A stretch of DNA of 64,000 bases. It comes from Dokdonella sp. (GTDB lineage: Bacteria; Pseudomonadota; Gammaproteobacteria; Xanthomonadales; Rhodanobacteraceae). The translations under genes were made by a program, and so were the position numbers. The stretch spans positions 186,001-250,000 of the forward strand of contig NZ_JAHCAP010000001.1 of the NCBI RefSeq assembly GCF_019634815.1, in the 5' to 3' direction. Below are positions 8,649 through 17,943 of this stretch, piece by piece. Below the pieces are notes generated by a model. That model had not been told where the DNA came from. It worked only from the letters and a program-made list of their open reading frames with translations, and searched no databases. Position 1 is the stretch's first letter. Every line of letters starts with the position of its first letter.

Positions 8649-9388
8649 ACCTGCTGATCGACTTCGGCAACACGCGCCTGAAATGGGCGCTCGATGATGC
8701 CGGCCTGTCCGCCATCCGTGGCACGTTCGCGCACGCGGGAGCGCTGCTCGCGGCGGTCCTCGACAGCCAATGGCAAGCCCTTCCGCGACCCGACGGCATT
8801 TTCGTCGCCAGCGTGGTCGACCCAGCCCGCGAACGCGAGTTGGCGGAGTTTGCCCGCCAGCGCTTCGGCCTTGCCATGCAGATCCTGCGCAGTCCTGCCG
8901 CGGCACTGGGCGTGCGCAACGCCTACGCCGAGCCGCAACGCCTGGGCATCGATCGATTCCTGGCGATGGTCGCCGCGCAGGCGCGTGCGCCGCGCGTGCA
9001 GGTACTCGCCAGCGTCGGCACCGCGCTCACCGTCGATGCCCTGCTCGCCGATGGCGAGCATCTGGGTGGCCTCATCGTGCCCGGCCCGACCCTGATGCGC
9101 CAAGCCGTGAGCGCCGGCACCGCGCGCGTCGATGCCGAGGATGGCCGCTATCGCGACTGGCCGAACTCGACCGCCGATGGCGTGGTCAGCGGCGCGCTGC
9201 AGGCAGCCGCGGGCGCGATCGAGCGCTTCCGTACCGCACTGGCGCGCCGGTCAGGCAGTCGGGTCGCACTGATCGTCAGCGGTGGTGGCAGCGAAGAATT
9301 GCTGCCGCTGCTGGAAGACGCCGAACACGGCCATGACCTGGTGCTGCACGGCCTGGCGCTGTGGGCGCGGCAGGCGTCGATCGCGTAA
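8645..9388 (+). CDS. coaX: Type III pantothenate kinase CoaX
   Basis: CoaX phosphorylates pantothenate in the first step of coenzyme A synthesis. The 247-residue protein belongs to the ASKHA superfamily: it starts with the phosphate-binding DFGNTRLKWAL motif and has RLGIDRFLAMVAA and the SVGTALTVDAL segment typical of type III enzymes. It overlaps birA by four bases. The pairing of birA and coaX is common in proteobacteria and links two cofactor pathways. Confidence 0.93.
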   Translation: MNLLIDFGNTRLKWALDDAGLSAIRGTFAHAGALLAAVLDSQWQALPRPDGIFVASVVDPARERELAEFARQRFGLAMQILRSPAAALGVRNAYAEPQRLGIDRFLAMVAAQARAPRVQVLASVGTALTVDALLADGEHLGGLIVPGPTLMRQAVSAGTARVDAEDGRYRDWPNSTADGVVSGALQAAAGAIERFRTALARRSGSRVALIVSGGGSEELLPLLEDAEHGHDLVLHGLALWARQASIA

Positions 9389-9460
9389 AGGCGTTCGCAA
9401 CGCGAGTCACGAAGCGGCTTACAATCGCGGTTCGGCTCGCACCGGTCCCGTCCACGGCAC

Positions 9461-10126
9461 ATGTTCGTTCGCATCCTGTTTCTGCTCCTGCTCGCACTCA
9501 ACATCGGCGCGGCGAGCTGGTGGTTTTTCGCCGCCAAGCGTGAGCCTGCGGCGCCACCGGCGACCGATCCGGGCGTGCCGGAGCTGCAGCTGCTTGCCGA
9601 ACGCGACGCCGCCAACGAGCACACCGAACTCGACAGCGTGCCCGAGAGCGAAGCCGACCTTGCCAATGATGTCTGCCGCACGCTCGGCCCACTGTCGACC
9701 CAGGCCGACGCCCGCGCCGTGGCGAATGCGCTGCGACCCCTGGTCAAGCGCAGTCGCATGCGTGAAACCATTCAGACCCAGACCCGTGGTTACTGGGTGT
9801 ATCTGGCCGCGGCGGCAAACCGCGAGGCGGCGCTCGCCAACGCCCGCGCGCTGGCCGACAAGAACGTGCGCGACTACTACGTGATCACCGCGGGCGACCA
9901 GCAGAACATGGTGTCGCTCGGCCTGTTCCGCGATCAGGGCAATGCCGAACGGCGGCGCGCGGAACTGGCCGCGCTCGGGTTTGCGCCGAAGATCGACTTG
10001 CGCAGCGAAAATCTGCCCTTGTACTGGATCGATTTCGCGCTGTCGGGCGAGAACCTGCCCGCCGACTTTGCCGCGCGCGTGCCGATTCCCTCTGGCGCCA
10101 ACGTCGAAGCCACCGGTTGCTTCTGA
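9461..10126 (+). CDS. Membrane-anchored SPOR-domain protein
   Basis: SPOR domains bind denuded peptidoglycan glycan strands at the septum. The 221-residue protein has one N-terminal membrane helix (MFVRILFLLLLALNIGAASW), an acidic linker, and a C-terminal domain with GYWVYLAAAANREAALANA and NMVSLGLFRDQGNAERRR repeats, which is the alternating SPOR fold, followed by FAPKIDLRSE. It follows coaX by 72 bp on the same strand, the usual place for such a gene in this group. A role in cell-envelope maintenance or division is inferred. Confidence 0.8.
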   Translation: MFVRILFLLLLALNIGAASWWFFAAKREPAAPPATDPGVPELQLLAERDAANEHTELDSVPESEADLANDVCRTLGPLSTQADARAVANALRPLVKRSRMRETIQTQTRGYWVYLAAAANREAALANARALADKNVRDYYVITAGDQQNMVSLGLFRDQGNAERRRAELAALGFAPKIDLRSENLPLYWIDFALSGENLPADFAARVPIPSGANVEATGCF

Positions 10127-10166
10127 GGGAATTCAACCAGGTTCAGCCTGCTACACTGCGCGCCGC

Positions 10167-10242
10167 GCCGCTTTAGCTCAGTTGGTAGAGCAACTGATTT
10201 GTAATCAGTAGGTCCACAGTTCGAGTCTGTGAAGCGGCACCA
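10167..10242 (+). tRNA. tRNA-Thr (anticodon UGU)
   Basis: A complete cloverleaf can be folded. The acceptor stem GCCGCTT pairs with AAGCGGC, the D-arm is TAGCTCAGTTGGTAGAGC, and the anticodon stem ACTGA/TCAGT encloses the loop TTTGTAA with anticodon TGT at 10200-10202. The variable loop and TTCGA T-loop are normal. Discriminator A is followed by an encoded CCA. The anticodon reads ACN threonine codons. Confidence 0.97.
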
Positions 10243-10257
10243 ATTCCCGCCTCGGCA

Positions 10258-10983
10258 TCAAGCCATGCCGCCGTTGATGCCGATCACCTGGCCGTTGATG
10301 TAGCCGGCCGCATCCGAGCACAGGAAGGCGACGAGCGCTGCGACCTCGCCCGGCGTGCCCGCGCGTGCAGCCGGCACCAGCGTCCTGATCTGCTCGGCAT
10401 CGAAGGCCGCTGCACTCATCGCTCCGTCGATCACGCCGGGTGCCACCACGTTGGCGGTGATCGAACGCGAGGCCATCTCGCGGGCGAGCGAGCGCACCGC
10501 GCCATGCAAACCGGCCTTGGCCGCGGCGTAATTGGCCTGACCGCGATTGCCGAGTACCGCGGCGACCGAAGAGACCGCGACGATGCGCCCCCAACGCCGT
10601 CGCGCCATGGCCAGCAGCAAAGGTTGTGCGGCGTGGAAGAAGCCGTGCAGGGAGACGTCGATCACGCGCGTCCACTGTTCGGCGCGCATGCCGGCCAGCG
10701 GTGCGTCGTCATGGATCCCGGCATTGTGCACGAGCATGTCGATCGGGCCATGCTCGAGCTCGGCTTCGAGCAGCGCGCGCGTGGCTGCACCATCGGCGAG
10801 ATCGAACACGATCGCCTCGGCCTGTCCGCCCGCAGCCTTGATCGCATCGACCACGGCCTGCGCGCGCGACACATTCGTGTTGGCGTGCACCAGCACGTGG
10901 CATCCCTGCGCCGCCAGCGCCTGCGCAATCGCGCCGCCGATGTCGCCACTGCCACCGGTGACGAGTGCGCGGCGCGTGTCCAT
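10258..10983 (-). CDS. FabG-like 3-oxoacyl-ACP reductase (SDR)
   Basis: This short-chain dehydrogenase probably reduces 3-oxoacyl-ACP with NADPH. The 241-residue protein has the TGGSGDIGGAIA cofactor loop, HNAGIHDD, the catalytic Ser of VAVSSVAAVLG and the YAAAKAG Tyr/Lys pair, and ends with YINGQVIGINGGMA as in FabG. The most likely start is the ATG at 10983, whose first base is the last base of the M13 peptidase stop (TGATG); two in-frame GTG codons lie just upstream. It is probably an accessory FabG rather than the housekeeping copy, because no other fatty-acid genes are nearby. Confidence 0.85.
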   Translation of the reverse strand: MDTRRALVTGGSGDIGGAIAQALAAQGCHVLVHANTNVSRAQAVVDAIKAAGGQAEAIVFDLADGAATRALLEAELEHGPIDMLVHNAGIHDDAPLAGMRAEQWTRVIDVSLHGFFHAAQPLLLAMARRRWGRIVAVSSVAAVLGNRGQANYAAAKAGLHGAVRSLAREMASRSITANVVAPGVIDGAMSAAAFDAEQIRTLVPAARAGTPGEVAALVAFLCSDAAGYINGQVIGINGGMA

Positions 10984-13070
10984 CACCACACCTTCACGCG
11001 CTCGGCCGGCGCCAGATAGAGCTTCTGCCCGGGCTTGACCGCGAAGGCCGCATACCAGGGATCGAGATTGCGCACCGTGAGCGCACGGTACTGACCCGGC
11101 GCATGCACGTTGGTGAGCAGGAGGTTGCGCAGCGCCGGCTCGCGCATCTTGCTGCGCCAGGCCTGCGCCCAGCCCATGAACAGACGCTGGTCGGGCGTGT
11201 AGCCGTCGAGTGCCGCACCCGCCTCGGGATAGGCGAGGTGATAGGCGTCGTAGGCGGTGGCCAATCCGGCCACATCGGCGATGTTCTCGCCCAGCGTGAG
11301 CTTGCCGTTGACGGCGAGATCGGCGAAGGGCTTGTAGCCGTCGAACTGCGCGGCGAGCGCAGCGCCGGCTGCCTCGAAATGCGCAAGGTCATCCTCGCCC
11401 CACCAGTTGTCGAGCTTGCCGGTCTCGTCGAACAACGCGCCGGTATTGTCGAAGCTGTGGCTGATCTCGTGGCCGATCACTGCACCGATCGCGCCGTAGT
11501 TGACCGCGTCGTCGGCATTGGCATCGAAGAAGGGCGGCTGCAGGATCGCTGCCGGGAAGATCAGGCGGTTCTCGAGCGGCACGTTGAGCGCGTTGACTTC
11601 CTGCGGCAGCATGAACCATGCGTCGCGGTCGACCGGTTGGCCGAGCTTGCCGAGATTGCGCTGGTAGTCGAAAAGACTGGCGCGCTGCGCATTGCCCAAC
11701 GCATCGTCGGCGCGCACGTCGAGCGCGGAATAATCGCGCCAGTGTTCGGGATAGCCGATGCCGACCTTGAGTCCGGCAAGCTTGGCCCTGGCGCGCGCCT
11801 TGGTCGGCGCGCTCATCCAGCTCAGCGCATCGATGCGCTTGCCGAATGCACTGATGATCCTGCCCACCATCGCTTCGGCACGCGCCTTGGTGCGCGGCGA
11901 GAAGTGCTGGGCAACATAGAGCTTGCCGACCGCGTCGCCCAGCGCGTGATTGACCTCGTCCACGCCGCGCTTCCAGCGTTCGCGCTGCGCGGGCGTACCC
12001 GACAGCGCCGTGCCGTGGAAGGCAAAGTGCGCATCGGCGAAGGCCTTGGGCAGATAGGGTGCGGCGTTGTCGAGGGTGTGGAAGGCGAGCCAGTCCTTCC
12101 AGGTCTGCAGCTCTTCCTTGCCGACGAGGTCGGCGATGCCGCTGACCGCTGCCGGCTGCCAGACGATGAATTGCGTCTGCACGTTGAGGCTGGCCGCATC
12201 GAAGAAGCGAGTCCAGTCGAGCCCGGGTGCGCGCTTGGCGAACTCGGACTGCGCCCATTCATTGGCACCCTTGCGGACATCATTGGTGTCGAGCTGGCTC
12301 GCATGAACGCGCGCGATCGCGGTTTCGAGTGAAAGGATGCGTATGGCCCTGGCTTCACCATCGGCGATGCCCGCGAGTTCGAACAACTGGGCGATGTAGG
12401 CGAGGTATTGCGAGCGCAACGTCTCCATGCGCCCGCCTTCGAGGTAGAAATCGCGGTCGGGCATGCCCAGGCCGCCCTGCACCAGATACGGAATGGTCTG
12501 GTCGGGTTTGAGCAGGTTCACCGAAATCCAAAGGCCGAACAGGTTCGAGGTGGTGTAGTTGGTGGCATTGAGCAGATCGACATCGGTGCGCAGCGAGCGA
12601 CCCAGCGCCTGCGCGAGCATGCCCTTGTCCTTGATTGCCTCGATCGCCGCGAGCGGCGCCTTGAGTGGTTCGATGCCCCTGGCTTCGATGCCGGCCTCGT
12701 CCATGAAGGCGCGGTAGTAATCACCAATGCGCGCCGCATCGCCGCCCGCATCGGCCTTCGCCGCCGCGTCTTCGATGATCGCGCGGGTGTCCGCGAGTGC
12801 CTGCTCGCCAAGCACGCTGAAGCTGTTGTAGCTGGAACGGTCGGCGGGGATCTGCGTGTTCTTGACCCAGCTGCCGTTGACGTAGTCGAAGAATTCATCG
12901 CCCGGCGTGACTTTGTCGTCCATGCCCGCCAGATCGATGCCGAACTCGCCGAGCACGGCCTTGGGCACGGCCTTGGCGGCCTTGGCGGCCTGGTTCGGTG
13001 GTTCCGGGGACGAACAGGCAGCCAGGACGGCGCCGAGGAAGAGGCTCATGGCAGGAACGAGCAGGCGCAT
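10983..13070 (-). CDS. M13-family zinc endopeptidase, lipoprotein (PepO/neprilysin-like)
   Basis: M13 peptidases are zinc oligopeptidases. The 695-residue product has a lipoprotein signal (MRLLVPAMSLFLGAVLAACS, LAAC lipobox), so it is probably anchored to an envelope membrane. The zinc motif is HEISH at residues 534-538 (GHEISHSFDNTG), with the third ligand in GENIADVAGL. A late W-rich end (ERVKVW) fits the family, which ends near a conserved CxVW or similar. It is translationally coupled to the SDR gene. Size is normal for bacterial PepO homologues. Confidence 0.92.
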   Translation of the reverse strand: MRLLVPAMSLFLGAVLAACSSPEPPNQAAKAAKAVPKAVLGEFGIDLAGMDDKVTPGDEFFDYVNGSWVKNTQIPADRSSYNSFSVLGEQALADTRAIIEDAAAKADAGGDAARIGDYYRAFMDEAGIEARGIEPLKAPLAAIEAIKDKGMLAQALGRSLRTDVDLLNATNYTTSNLFGLWISVNLLKPDQTIPYLVQGGLGMPDRDFYLEGGRMETLRSQYLAYIAQLFELAGIADGEARAIRILSLETAIARVHASQLDTNDVRKGANEWAQSEFAKRAPGLDWTRFFDAASLNVQTQFIVWQPAAVSGIADLVGKEELQTWKDWLAFHTLDNAAPYLPKAFADAHFAFHGTALSGTPAQRERWKRGVDEVNHALGDAVGKLYVAQHFSPRTKARAEAMVGRIISAFGKRIDALSWMSAPTKARARAKLAGLKVGIGYPEHWRDYSALDVRADDALGNAQRASLFDYQRNLGKLGQPVDRDAWFMLPQEVNALNVPLENRLIFPAAILQPPFFDANADDAVNYGAIGAVIGHEISHSFDNTGALFDETGKLDNWWGEDDLAHFEAAGAALAAQFDGYKPFADLAVNGKLTLGENIADVAGLATAYDAYHLAYPEAGAALDGYTPDQRLFMGWAQAWRSKMREPALRNLLLTNVHAPGQYRALTVRNLDPWYAAFAVKPGQKLYLAPAERVKVW

Positions 13071-13162
13071 GGTCGGGACTCTCGACAGGAAAAGCCGCAA
13101 GCCTACGGACTCCGGCCCGGACGCGCAAAGCCGGTTCGCGCAAGGCGCCCTCTGGCGCGGAC

Positions 13163-14308
13163 TCAAGGCCGCGATGGTGGCGCGCTCGAGCGCAGCGCCG
13201 CAGGTGCCGCGGTCTGAGCACGCTGGGCCGACAATGGAATGATGCCGACGCGGCGCGCGCGCGCGATGTCGATCAGCGCATAGTCGGGACCGTGGCGGCC
13301 ATCGAGCCTTGCACTCGCACGACGCCAGCTGCGCTTGCCCGCTGCTCGCGCCGCGGCGAAGTTGTCCTTGGCGAGACGGCCGTGCAGGCCAAGCACGGTG
13401 GTTTCCAGATATTCCGCGCTGCCATCGGCGTTGCGATAGCCGACGAAGGCGTGACCGGGCACGAGCACGATGCGCGCAGCGAGCCCGAGCCGCTCGAGCA
13501 CGGAAGCAATCAACACGCTGCCGTCGATGCAATTGGCGCGACGCTCGCGCCAGGCCTCGTCGGCCAGGCGCACGCGCTGGCTCCATACCACCGGCCCGCG
13601 CGACAGCGCTGGATCGCCGGCGTCATAGCGCAAGCCATGCCTCTCCAGCGCCCGCCATACCGCAGCGACGCTGCGCAAGGCCTGCGCCGAATCGCGGCCG
13701 GCGTCGCGCCAGTTCCAGGCCGGATCGATCTCGCCGGCCAGCGCGAGCACTGCATCGACGACCGGATCGTGCGGATCGACATAGCCGGCGAAGGCCCAGC
13801 CGAGGTCGACCTGCTCACTGCCCTCGCGGACGAAGTAGGGCACGTCATCCAGTGCGTGCATGCGCACCGGAATCTCGCGGATCTGGCTGCCTGCCGGTGT
13901 CGTCAGGGTGAACTTGAGCATCTGCGTGCGCACGTTGTCGACACCGCGCAGTTGCGCCGTGTCCCAGTCGAGATGGGGGTGCAGGTCAAGCTCGCTGCGG
14001 ACCTCGCCCGGCGTCGCGCGCCATTCCACGCTGGCGGGGGCGACAAGGCCCGCCGTGTCCACGCGCAAGCGCAGTTCCGCAGGCAGGCGTCCGTGCAGCC
14101 GCACCGCGACCAGACCGCTGCCACCGCCGGGAGTCGCGCTGTTGCTGCGCGGCAATTGGGTAAGGTCGAGCACTGGGAACAGCTCGCCAGCGGGCGTGAC
14201 TTCGACGGTCCAATCGAACGCAGACGCCAGCGCCGGGAGCGGCAGCCATCCTCCGCACAGGACCGCGACGAACAGGCGCCAGCTCCAGCGAGTTGCCAGC
14301 ATGGTCAT
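13163..14308 (-). CDS. Exported transglutaminase-like protein
   Basis: The 381-residue product has a signal peptide (MTMLATRWSWRLFVAVLCGG...) and a beta-rich N-terminal half. The C-terminal half resembles a transglutaminase-like cysteine peptidase domain: the nucleophile is likely the Cys in RRANCIDGSVLIASVLERLG, followed by VLVPGHAFVGY with the His. An acidic third residue may lie in SAEYLETT. These domains act on peptide bonds or peptidoglycan linkages; the substrate here is unknown. ATG codons at 14308 and 14302 are both possible starts. It stands alone between the M13 peptidase and a divergent lipoprotein. Confidence 0.72.
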   Translation of the reverse strand: MTMLATRWSWRLFVAVLCGGWLPLPALASAFDWTVEVTPAGELFPVLDLTQLPRSNSATPGGGSGLVAVRLHGRLPAELRLRVDTAGLVAPASVEWRATPGEVRSELDLHPHLDWDTAQLRGVDNVRTQMLKFTLTTPAGSQIREIPVRMHALDDVPYFVREGSEQVDLGWAFAGYVDPHDPVVDAVLALAGEIDPAWNWRDAGRDSAQALRSVAAVWRALERHGLRYDAGDPALSRGPVVWSQRVRLADEAWRERRANCIDGSVLIASVLERLGLAARIVLVPGHAFVGYRNADGSAEYLETTVLGLHGRLAKDNFAAARAAGKRSWRRASARLDGRHGPDYALIDIARARRVGIIPLSAQRAQTAAPAALRSSAPPSRP

Positions 14309-14367
14309 GGGGCGACTATCGTTGCGCCTTGCCTTGCTTGTCCAGCCTTCCGCCAGCGGAGTCAGCC

Positions 14368-14919
14368 GTGCGCACGCCCTCACTGATCATTCTCGCCGCC
14401 GCGCTGTGCGCGTGCGCCCCGTCCACGCCCGAAGCGCCCCCGGCCAAGGCACCCGAGGCCAAGCCGGTACCGGCGGCTGCCGCGGACAAGCCCGCCGAGC
14501 CCGTGGCCGCAGCACCGGCCAAGGAAGTTCCCGAAGGCGATTGCGGTGACCAGTCGGCTGTGGCTGCCGATCAACGCGTGGCCAATACCGCGCGCTGGAC
14601 CACGGCCAGCGAGCAGAACAATTTCGGTTTCGACGTGTTCCGTGGCGATGCCCAGACGGGTCCGTTCACCAAACTCACCAAGGAGCCGATCCTCGGCGCC
14701 GGCACCTCGGACGAGACCCACAAGTACGAATACCGCGACGACAGCATCGATCCGTGCAAGGACTACTGGTATTACGTCGAGGGCATCACCACCAGCGGTT
14801 CGCACGAGCGATTCACGCCGACCTTTCATGCCCCGGCCAAGCGCCGCGCGCGCGGATCGGCTGCGACGCCCGCCCCGGCCAATCCGCCGGCACCGGCCGC
14901 GGTCGACGCCAGGCAGTGA
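14368..14919 (+). CDS. Small lipoprotein with Ala/Pro linker and fibronectin-like region
   Basis: The 183-residue product begins at a GTG (14368), giving MRTPSLIILAAALCACAPST with a lipobox ending at Cys. A linker rich in Ala, Pro and Lys follows. Residues about 70-150 (NTARWTTASEQNNFGFDVFR to DYWYYVEGITTSGSHERFT) look like one fibronectin type III-like beta sandwich with two cysteines. The frame extends upstream, but only the GTG gives a signal. The role is unknown; a structural or binding function in the envelope is a guess. Confidence 0.6.
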   Translation: MRTPSLIILAAALCACAPSTPEAPPAKAPEAKPVPAAAADKPAEPVAAAPAKEVPEGDCGDQSAVAADQRVANTARWTTASEQNNFGFDVFRGDAQTGPFTKLTKEPILGAGTSDETHKYEYRDDSIDPCKDYWYYVEGITTSGSHERFTPTFHAPAKRRARGSAATPAPANPPAPAAVDARQ

Positions 14920-15007
14920 GGCAAGGCCGGCCGGCACGGCCCGCAGTCGGCATCGGCTGCGCGGTGATGCCGCGCCGGTTTCAGGCTGACGTGGCGACTG
15001 CGCCGCG

Positions 15008-16408
15008 ATGGCTGCGCACGCTGAATCCTTCCGGCGCAGCGTGAATCTGCGCGTTCGCCATCGCGCCGCGGCGTGGGCCTTCCTTGCCCTGTTCGCGCTG
15101 TCGCAGGCACTGCTGTGGTATGCGTGTTACGGCAATGGCGCCAAGACCCTGATCGGCGACGAGCAGGGCTATCAGAACACCGCGCTGGCGATTCTCGCCG
15201 GCGGGCCGTGGATGCCGAGTTCGATCTGGCCACCCTTGCAGCCGCTGCTGCTGGCGGCGCTGTATGCGCTGTTCGGTCCGCATGCCTGGGTCGCGCAGAT
15301 CGCGCAGTCGCTGCTGTTGATCGGTTGCGCCGCCCTGATGCGCGGACTGTGGCGCGACCTGGGCGGCAGTGTCGCGGCGGCCAACTGGGGCGCGGCGCTG
15401 TTCCTGCTCAGCCCGCAGATCGCGGGCTTTGCCTTCTGGCTGTGGCCCGAGATTCCGCATCTGTTCCTGCTGCTGGCCGCCTTGCGCCTGCTCGCGGCAG
15501 CGCGGCGCAGTCCGGCGCGTGGCTGGATCGCAGCCGCTGCGGCAGGCGCCTGCGTGGGACTTGCCCTGCTCGCCAAGAGCCTGCTCGCCGCGTTTTGGCC
15601 GGCCTTCCTGCTGATCTTCGTGCGCCGCACCCGTCCGCGACTGGCCTGGCGCAACGCACTCGGCTTCGTGCTGGCTCTGGGCGTGGTCACGGCGCCGGCG
15701 CTGCTGCACGGCTGGCGCAGCTATGGCACGCCGATGATCGCCGACAGCTCGATCTACAACCTCTGGGTCGGCCTCACCGATCGGGCGCGCAGCGATTACG
15801 TCGCCGACATGGGGGGTGTGGAACTGCCGGCCTTCCTCGCCAGTGGCGCCACGCCGCAGGAACGCAACGCCGTGTATCTGCGCAAAGTGAAGGACTACGT
15901 GGCCGAGCACGGTGTCGTCACGGTCGCACTGGCCCAGATCGAACGGCAGTATTTCCGCCTGTTCAGCGCCAAGACCCTGCTCGTTTCGCAATTGCCCGGC
16001 CCGGCCTGCGCCGGACACTTGTCGGTCTATCACAGCCCGCCGTGGCTCACCCGCGTCCTGGCCCTGCTCAACGACGCCAGCCATGCGCTGATCCTGATCG
16101 GCGCCGCAATTGGCCTCGCCTGCTGGCGGCGCAAGTTCCACATGTTGCACCTCGTGGTCGCACTGCTGCTCGGCTACCAGCTCGCCTTGTTCGGACTCAT
16201 CCACGTGAAAGCCCGCTTCCTGTTGCCGATGCTGCCGTTCCTGTGCGCGCTGTGCGGCGAGGTGCTCGCGCGCGTGCTCGCGCCGCGGCGTGACGATGGC
16301 GCACTCGCCCTGAGCATGCCGCGACTGGGCCTGGGCATGCTGTTGGCGGCGCTGTTGCTGCTGCTGGCCTTTGCCGGCCCTGCGCTCGATGGCTTGTGCA
16401 CCGGCTAG
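15008..16408 (+). CDS. GT-C membrane glycosyltransferase (GT39/ArnT-like)
   Basis: GT-C enzymes move sugars from polyprenyl-phosphate donors on the outer face of the inner membrane. The 466-residue protein has many membrane helices and a first loop with GDEQGYQNTALAILAG, where the acidic residues match the conserved catalytic site of the PMT/ArnT group. A cytoplasmic RRTRP stretch and a soluble region around residues 240-330 follow. It is the first gene of the polysaccharide cluster and is 64 bp from wzm. It may decorate the exported glycan or lipid A; the substrate cannot be read from sequence. Confidence 0.75.
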   Translation: MAAHAESFRRSVNLRVRHRAAAWAFLALFALSQALLWYACYGNGAKTLIGDEQGYQNTALAILAGGPWMPSSIWPPLQPLLLAALYALFGPHAWVAQIAQSLLLIGCAALMRGLWRDLGGSVAAANWGAALFLLSPQIAGFAFWLWPEIPHLFLLLAALRLLAAARRSPARGWIAAAAAGACVGLALLAKSLLAAFWPAFLLIFVRRTRPRLAWRNALGFVLALGVVTAPALLHGWRSYGTPMIADSSIYNLWVGLTDRARSDYVADMGGVELPAFLASGATPQERNAVYLRKVKDYVAEHGVVTVALAQIERQYFRLFSAKTLLVSQLPGPACAGHLSVYHSPPWLTRVLALLNDASHALILIGAAIGLACWRRKFHMLHLVVALLLGYQLALFGLIHVKARFLLPMLPFLCALCGEVLARVLAPRRDDGALALSMPRLGLGMLLAALLLLLAFAGPALDGLCTG

Positions 16409-16472
16409 GGCAACGCAGTGCGTGGCCGGCGGAATCGGCTATCCTCAGCGACCCCTGCTGCCCGCCCTGTCG

Positions 16473-17234
16473 ATGCGTCGCCACCTGATCGAACTCATCC
16501 TGTTCAGCACCTATGCCGAGCTGCGCGCCGAAACCGCGCGCAATTATCTTGGCCTGATCTGGTGGATCCTTGAACCGGCGATGATGATGGGTGCGTTCTG
16601 GCTGGTGTTCGACGTGATCCTGAAGTCGGGCGGACCGGACTACATTCCGTTCCTGCTGATCGGCCTGTCGGTCTGGCAATGGATGAAGTCGTGCATGACC
16701 CACGGCGGCTACGCGATCTGGTCGAACCTGCCGATGGTGCGTCAGGTACCGTTGCCGCCACTGGTGTTTCCACTGATCGCGATGCTCTCGGATACGGTCA
16801 AGTTCGCTTTCATCTTCGCCTTGTTGGTGCTGCTGCTGTGGGCGCTGGGTTATCCACCCAATGGCAGCTATTGGGCCCTGCCGATCCTGTTTGGCGCGGT
16901 CTTTCTCGCCGCCGCCGGCGTCGGTTTCCTGATTTCGGCGCTGGTGCCGCTGGTGCCCGACCTGCGCTTCGTGATCGAACAGGTGTTGACGGTGGTGATG
17001 TTCCTTTCGGGCGTGGTGTTTCCGCTCAGCCAGGTGCCACCGAACCTGCAATGGCTGATGGCGCTCAATCCGGTGGCGGTGGTGATGGACGATGCGCGCC
17101 TGATCCTCATGCACAACCAGTTGCCCAACTGGGTCGGTCTGTCCAAGGTCTACCTGATCTCGATCGTGCTGTGCACCGTGGGTGTTTTGGCGGTGCGCAA
17201 GCTCGCGCCGCGCTTCCCGAAACTGGCAGGTTGA
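16473..17234 (+). CDS. wzm: ABC-2 type polysaccharide exporter permease (Wzm-like)
   Basis: Wzm and Wzt together move completed polysaccharides across the inner membrane. The 253-residue protein has six predicted membrane helices and family motifs such as ARNYLGLIWWILEPAMMMGAF near the start and GVVFPLSQVPPNLQWLMALNP late in the sequence. The ATG at 16473 (MRRHLIELILF) is preferred over an upstream open stretch. Its stop is separated from wzt by one base. A glycan assembled in the cytosol and exported by the ABC pathway is therefore the likely product of this cluster. Confidence 0.9.
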   Translation: MRRHLIELILFSTYAELRAETARNYLGLIWWILEPAMMMGAFWLVFDVILKSGGPDYIPFLLIGLSVWQWMKSCMTHGGYAIWSNLPMVRQVPLPPLVFPLIAMLSDTVKFAFIFALLVLLLWALGYPPNGSYWALPILFGAVFLAAAGVGFLISALVPLVPDLRFVIEQVLTVVMFLSGVVFPLSQVPPNLQWLMALNPVAVVMDDARLILMHNQLPNWVGLSKVYLISIVLCTVGVLAVRKLAPRFPKLAG

Positions 17235-17235
17235 G

Positions 17236-17943
17236 ATGAGCGAGATTCTGGTCGAACTCGAACATGTCGGTGTCGCCTTCCACGCCCAGCGCAGCCTCGG
17301 CGGTGGTCGCTTCTGGGCACTCGAAGACGTCAACCTGCAGTTGCGTCGCGGCGATCGCCTCGGCGTGATCGGACGCAATGGTGCCGGCAAGAGCACCCTG
17401 CTGCGCGTGATCGCGGGGATCCTCGAACCCGATCGCGGCAAGGTTCGCCGTGGCCCGGTGTCGTGCCAGTTGCTGGCCCTCTCACTCGGTTTCGTGCCCT
17501 ACCTGTCGGGACGCGACAACGCGGTGCTCTCGGGTCTGCTGCTCGGCCTGCGCCGGCGCGAGATCATCGCGCGCCTGCCTGCAATTCTCGAATTCTCCGA
17601 ACTCGGCGATTTCTTCGACCAGCCGATCGCCACCTACTCCGCCGGCATGAGCATGCGCCTGGCGTTCTCGGTGGCCATGCAGGCCGAGCCGGATGTGCTC
17701 TTGATCGATGAAGTGCTCGCCGTCGGCGATTCCGAGTTCCAGGAAAAATCGGGGGCGGCGCTGCGCGAGCGCATGCGCGAGGGCCAGACCGTGGTGCTGG
17801 TCAGTCACAGTGAAGAACAGATCAAGAGGCGCTGCGATCGCGTGGTGTGGATCGAACACGGCCGCAGCGTGCGCGAAGGCGCGCGCGACGAGGTGTTCGC
17901 CGCCTACAACGACGCCCTCCACCACGTCGCGGAGGCGGTGTGA
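17236..17943 (+). CDS. wzt: ABC-type polysaccharide exporter ATPase (Wzt-like)
   Basis: This ATPase drives polysaccharide export with Wzm. The 235-residue protein has the Walker A motif GRNGAGKST, the YSAGMSMRL signature typical of KpsT/Wzt/TagH rather than LSGGQ, and a Walker B DVLLIDEVLAVGD. It ends soon after the H-loop, so it lacks the C-terminal carbohydrate-binding domain of longer Wzt proteins; substrate recognition must lie elsewhere. The ATG at 17236 follows the wzm stop by one base. The next small gene starts with a GTG overlapping its stop. Confidence 0.92.
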   Translation: MSEILVELEHVGVAFHAQRSLGGGRFWALEDVNLQLRRGDRLGVIGRNGAGKSTLLRVIAGILEPDRGKVRRGPVSCQLLALSLGFVPYLSGRDNAVLSGLLLGLRRREIIARLPAILEFSELGDFFDQPIATYSAGMSMRLAFSVAMQAEPDVLLIDEVLAVGDSEFQEKSGAALRERMREGQTVVLVSHSEEQIKRRCDRVVWIEHGRSVREGARDEVFAAYNDALHHVAEAV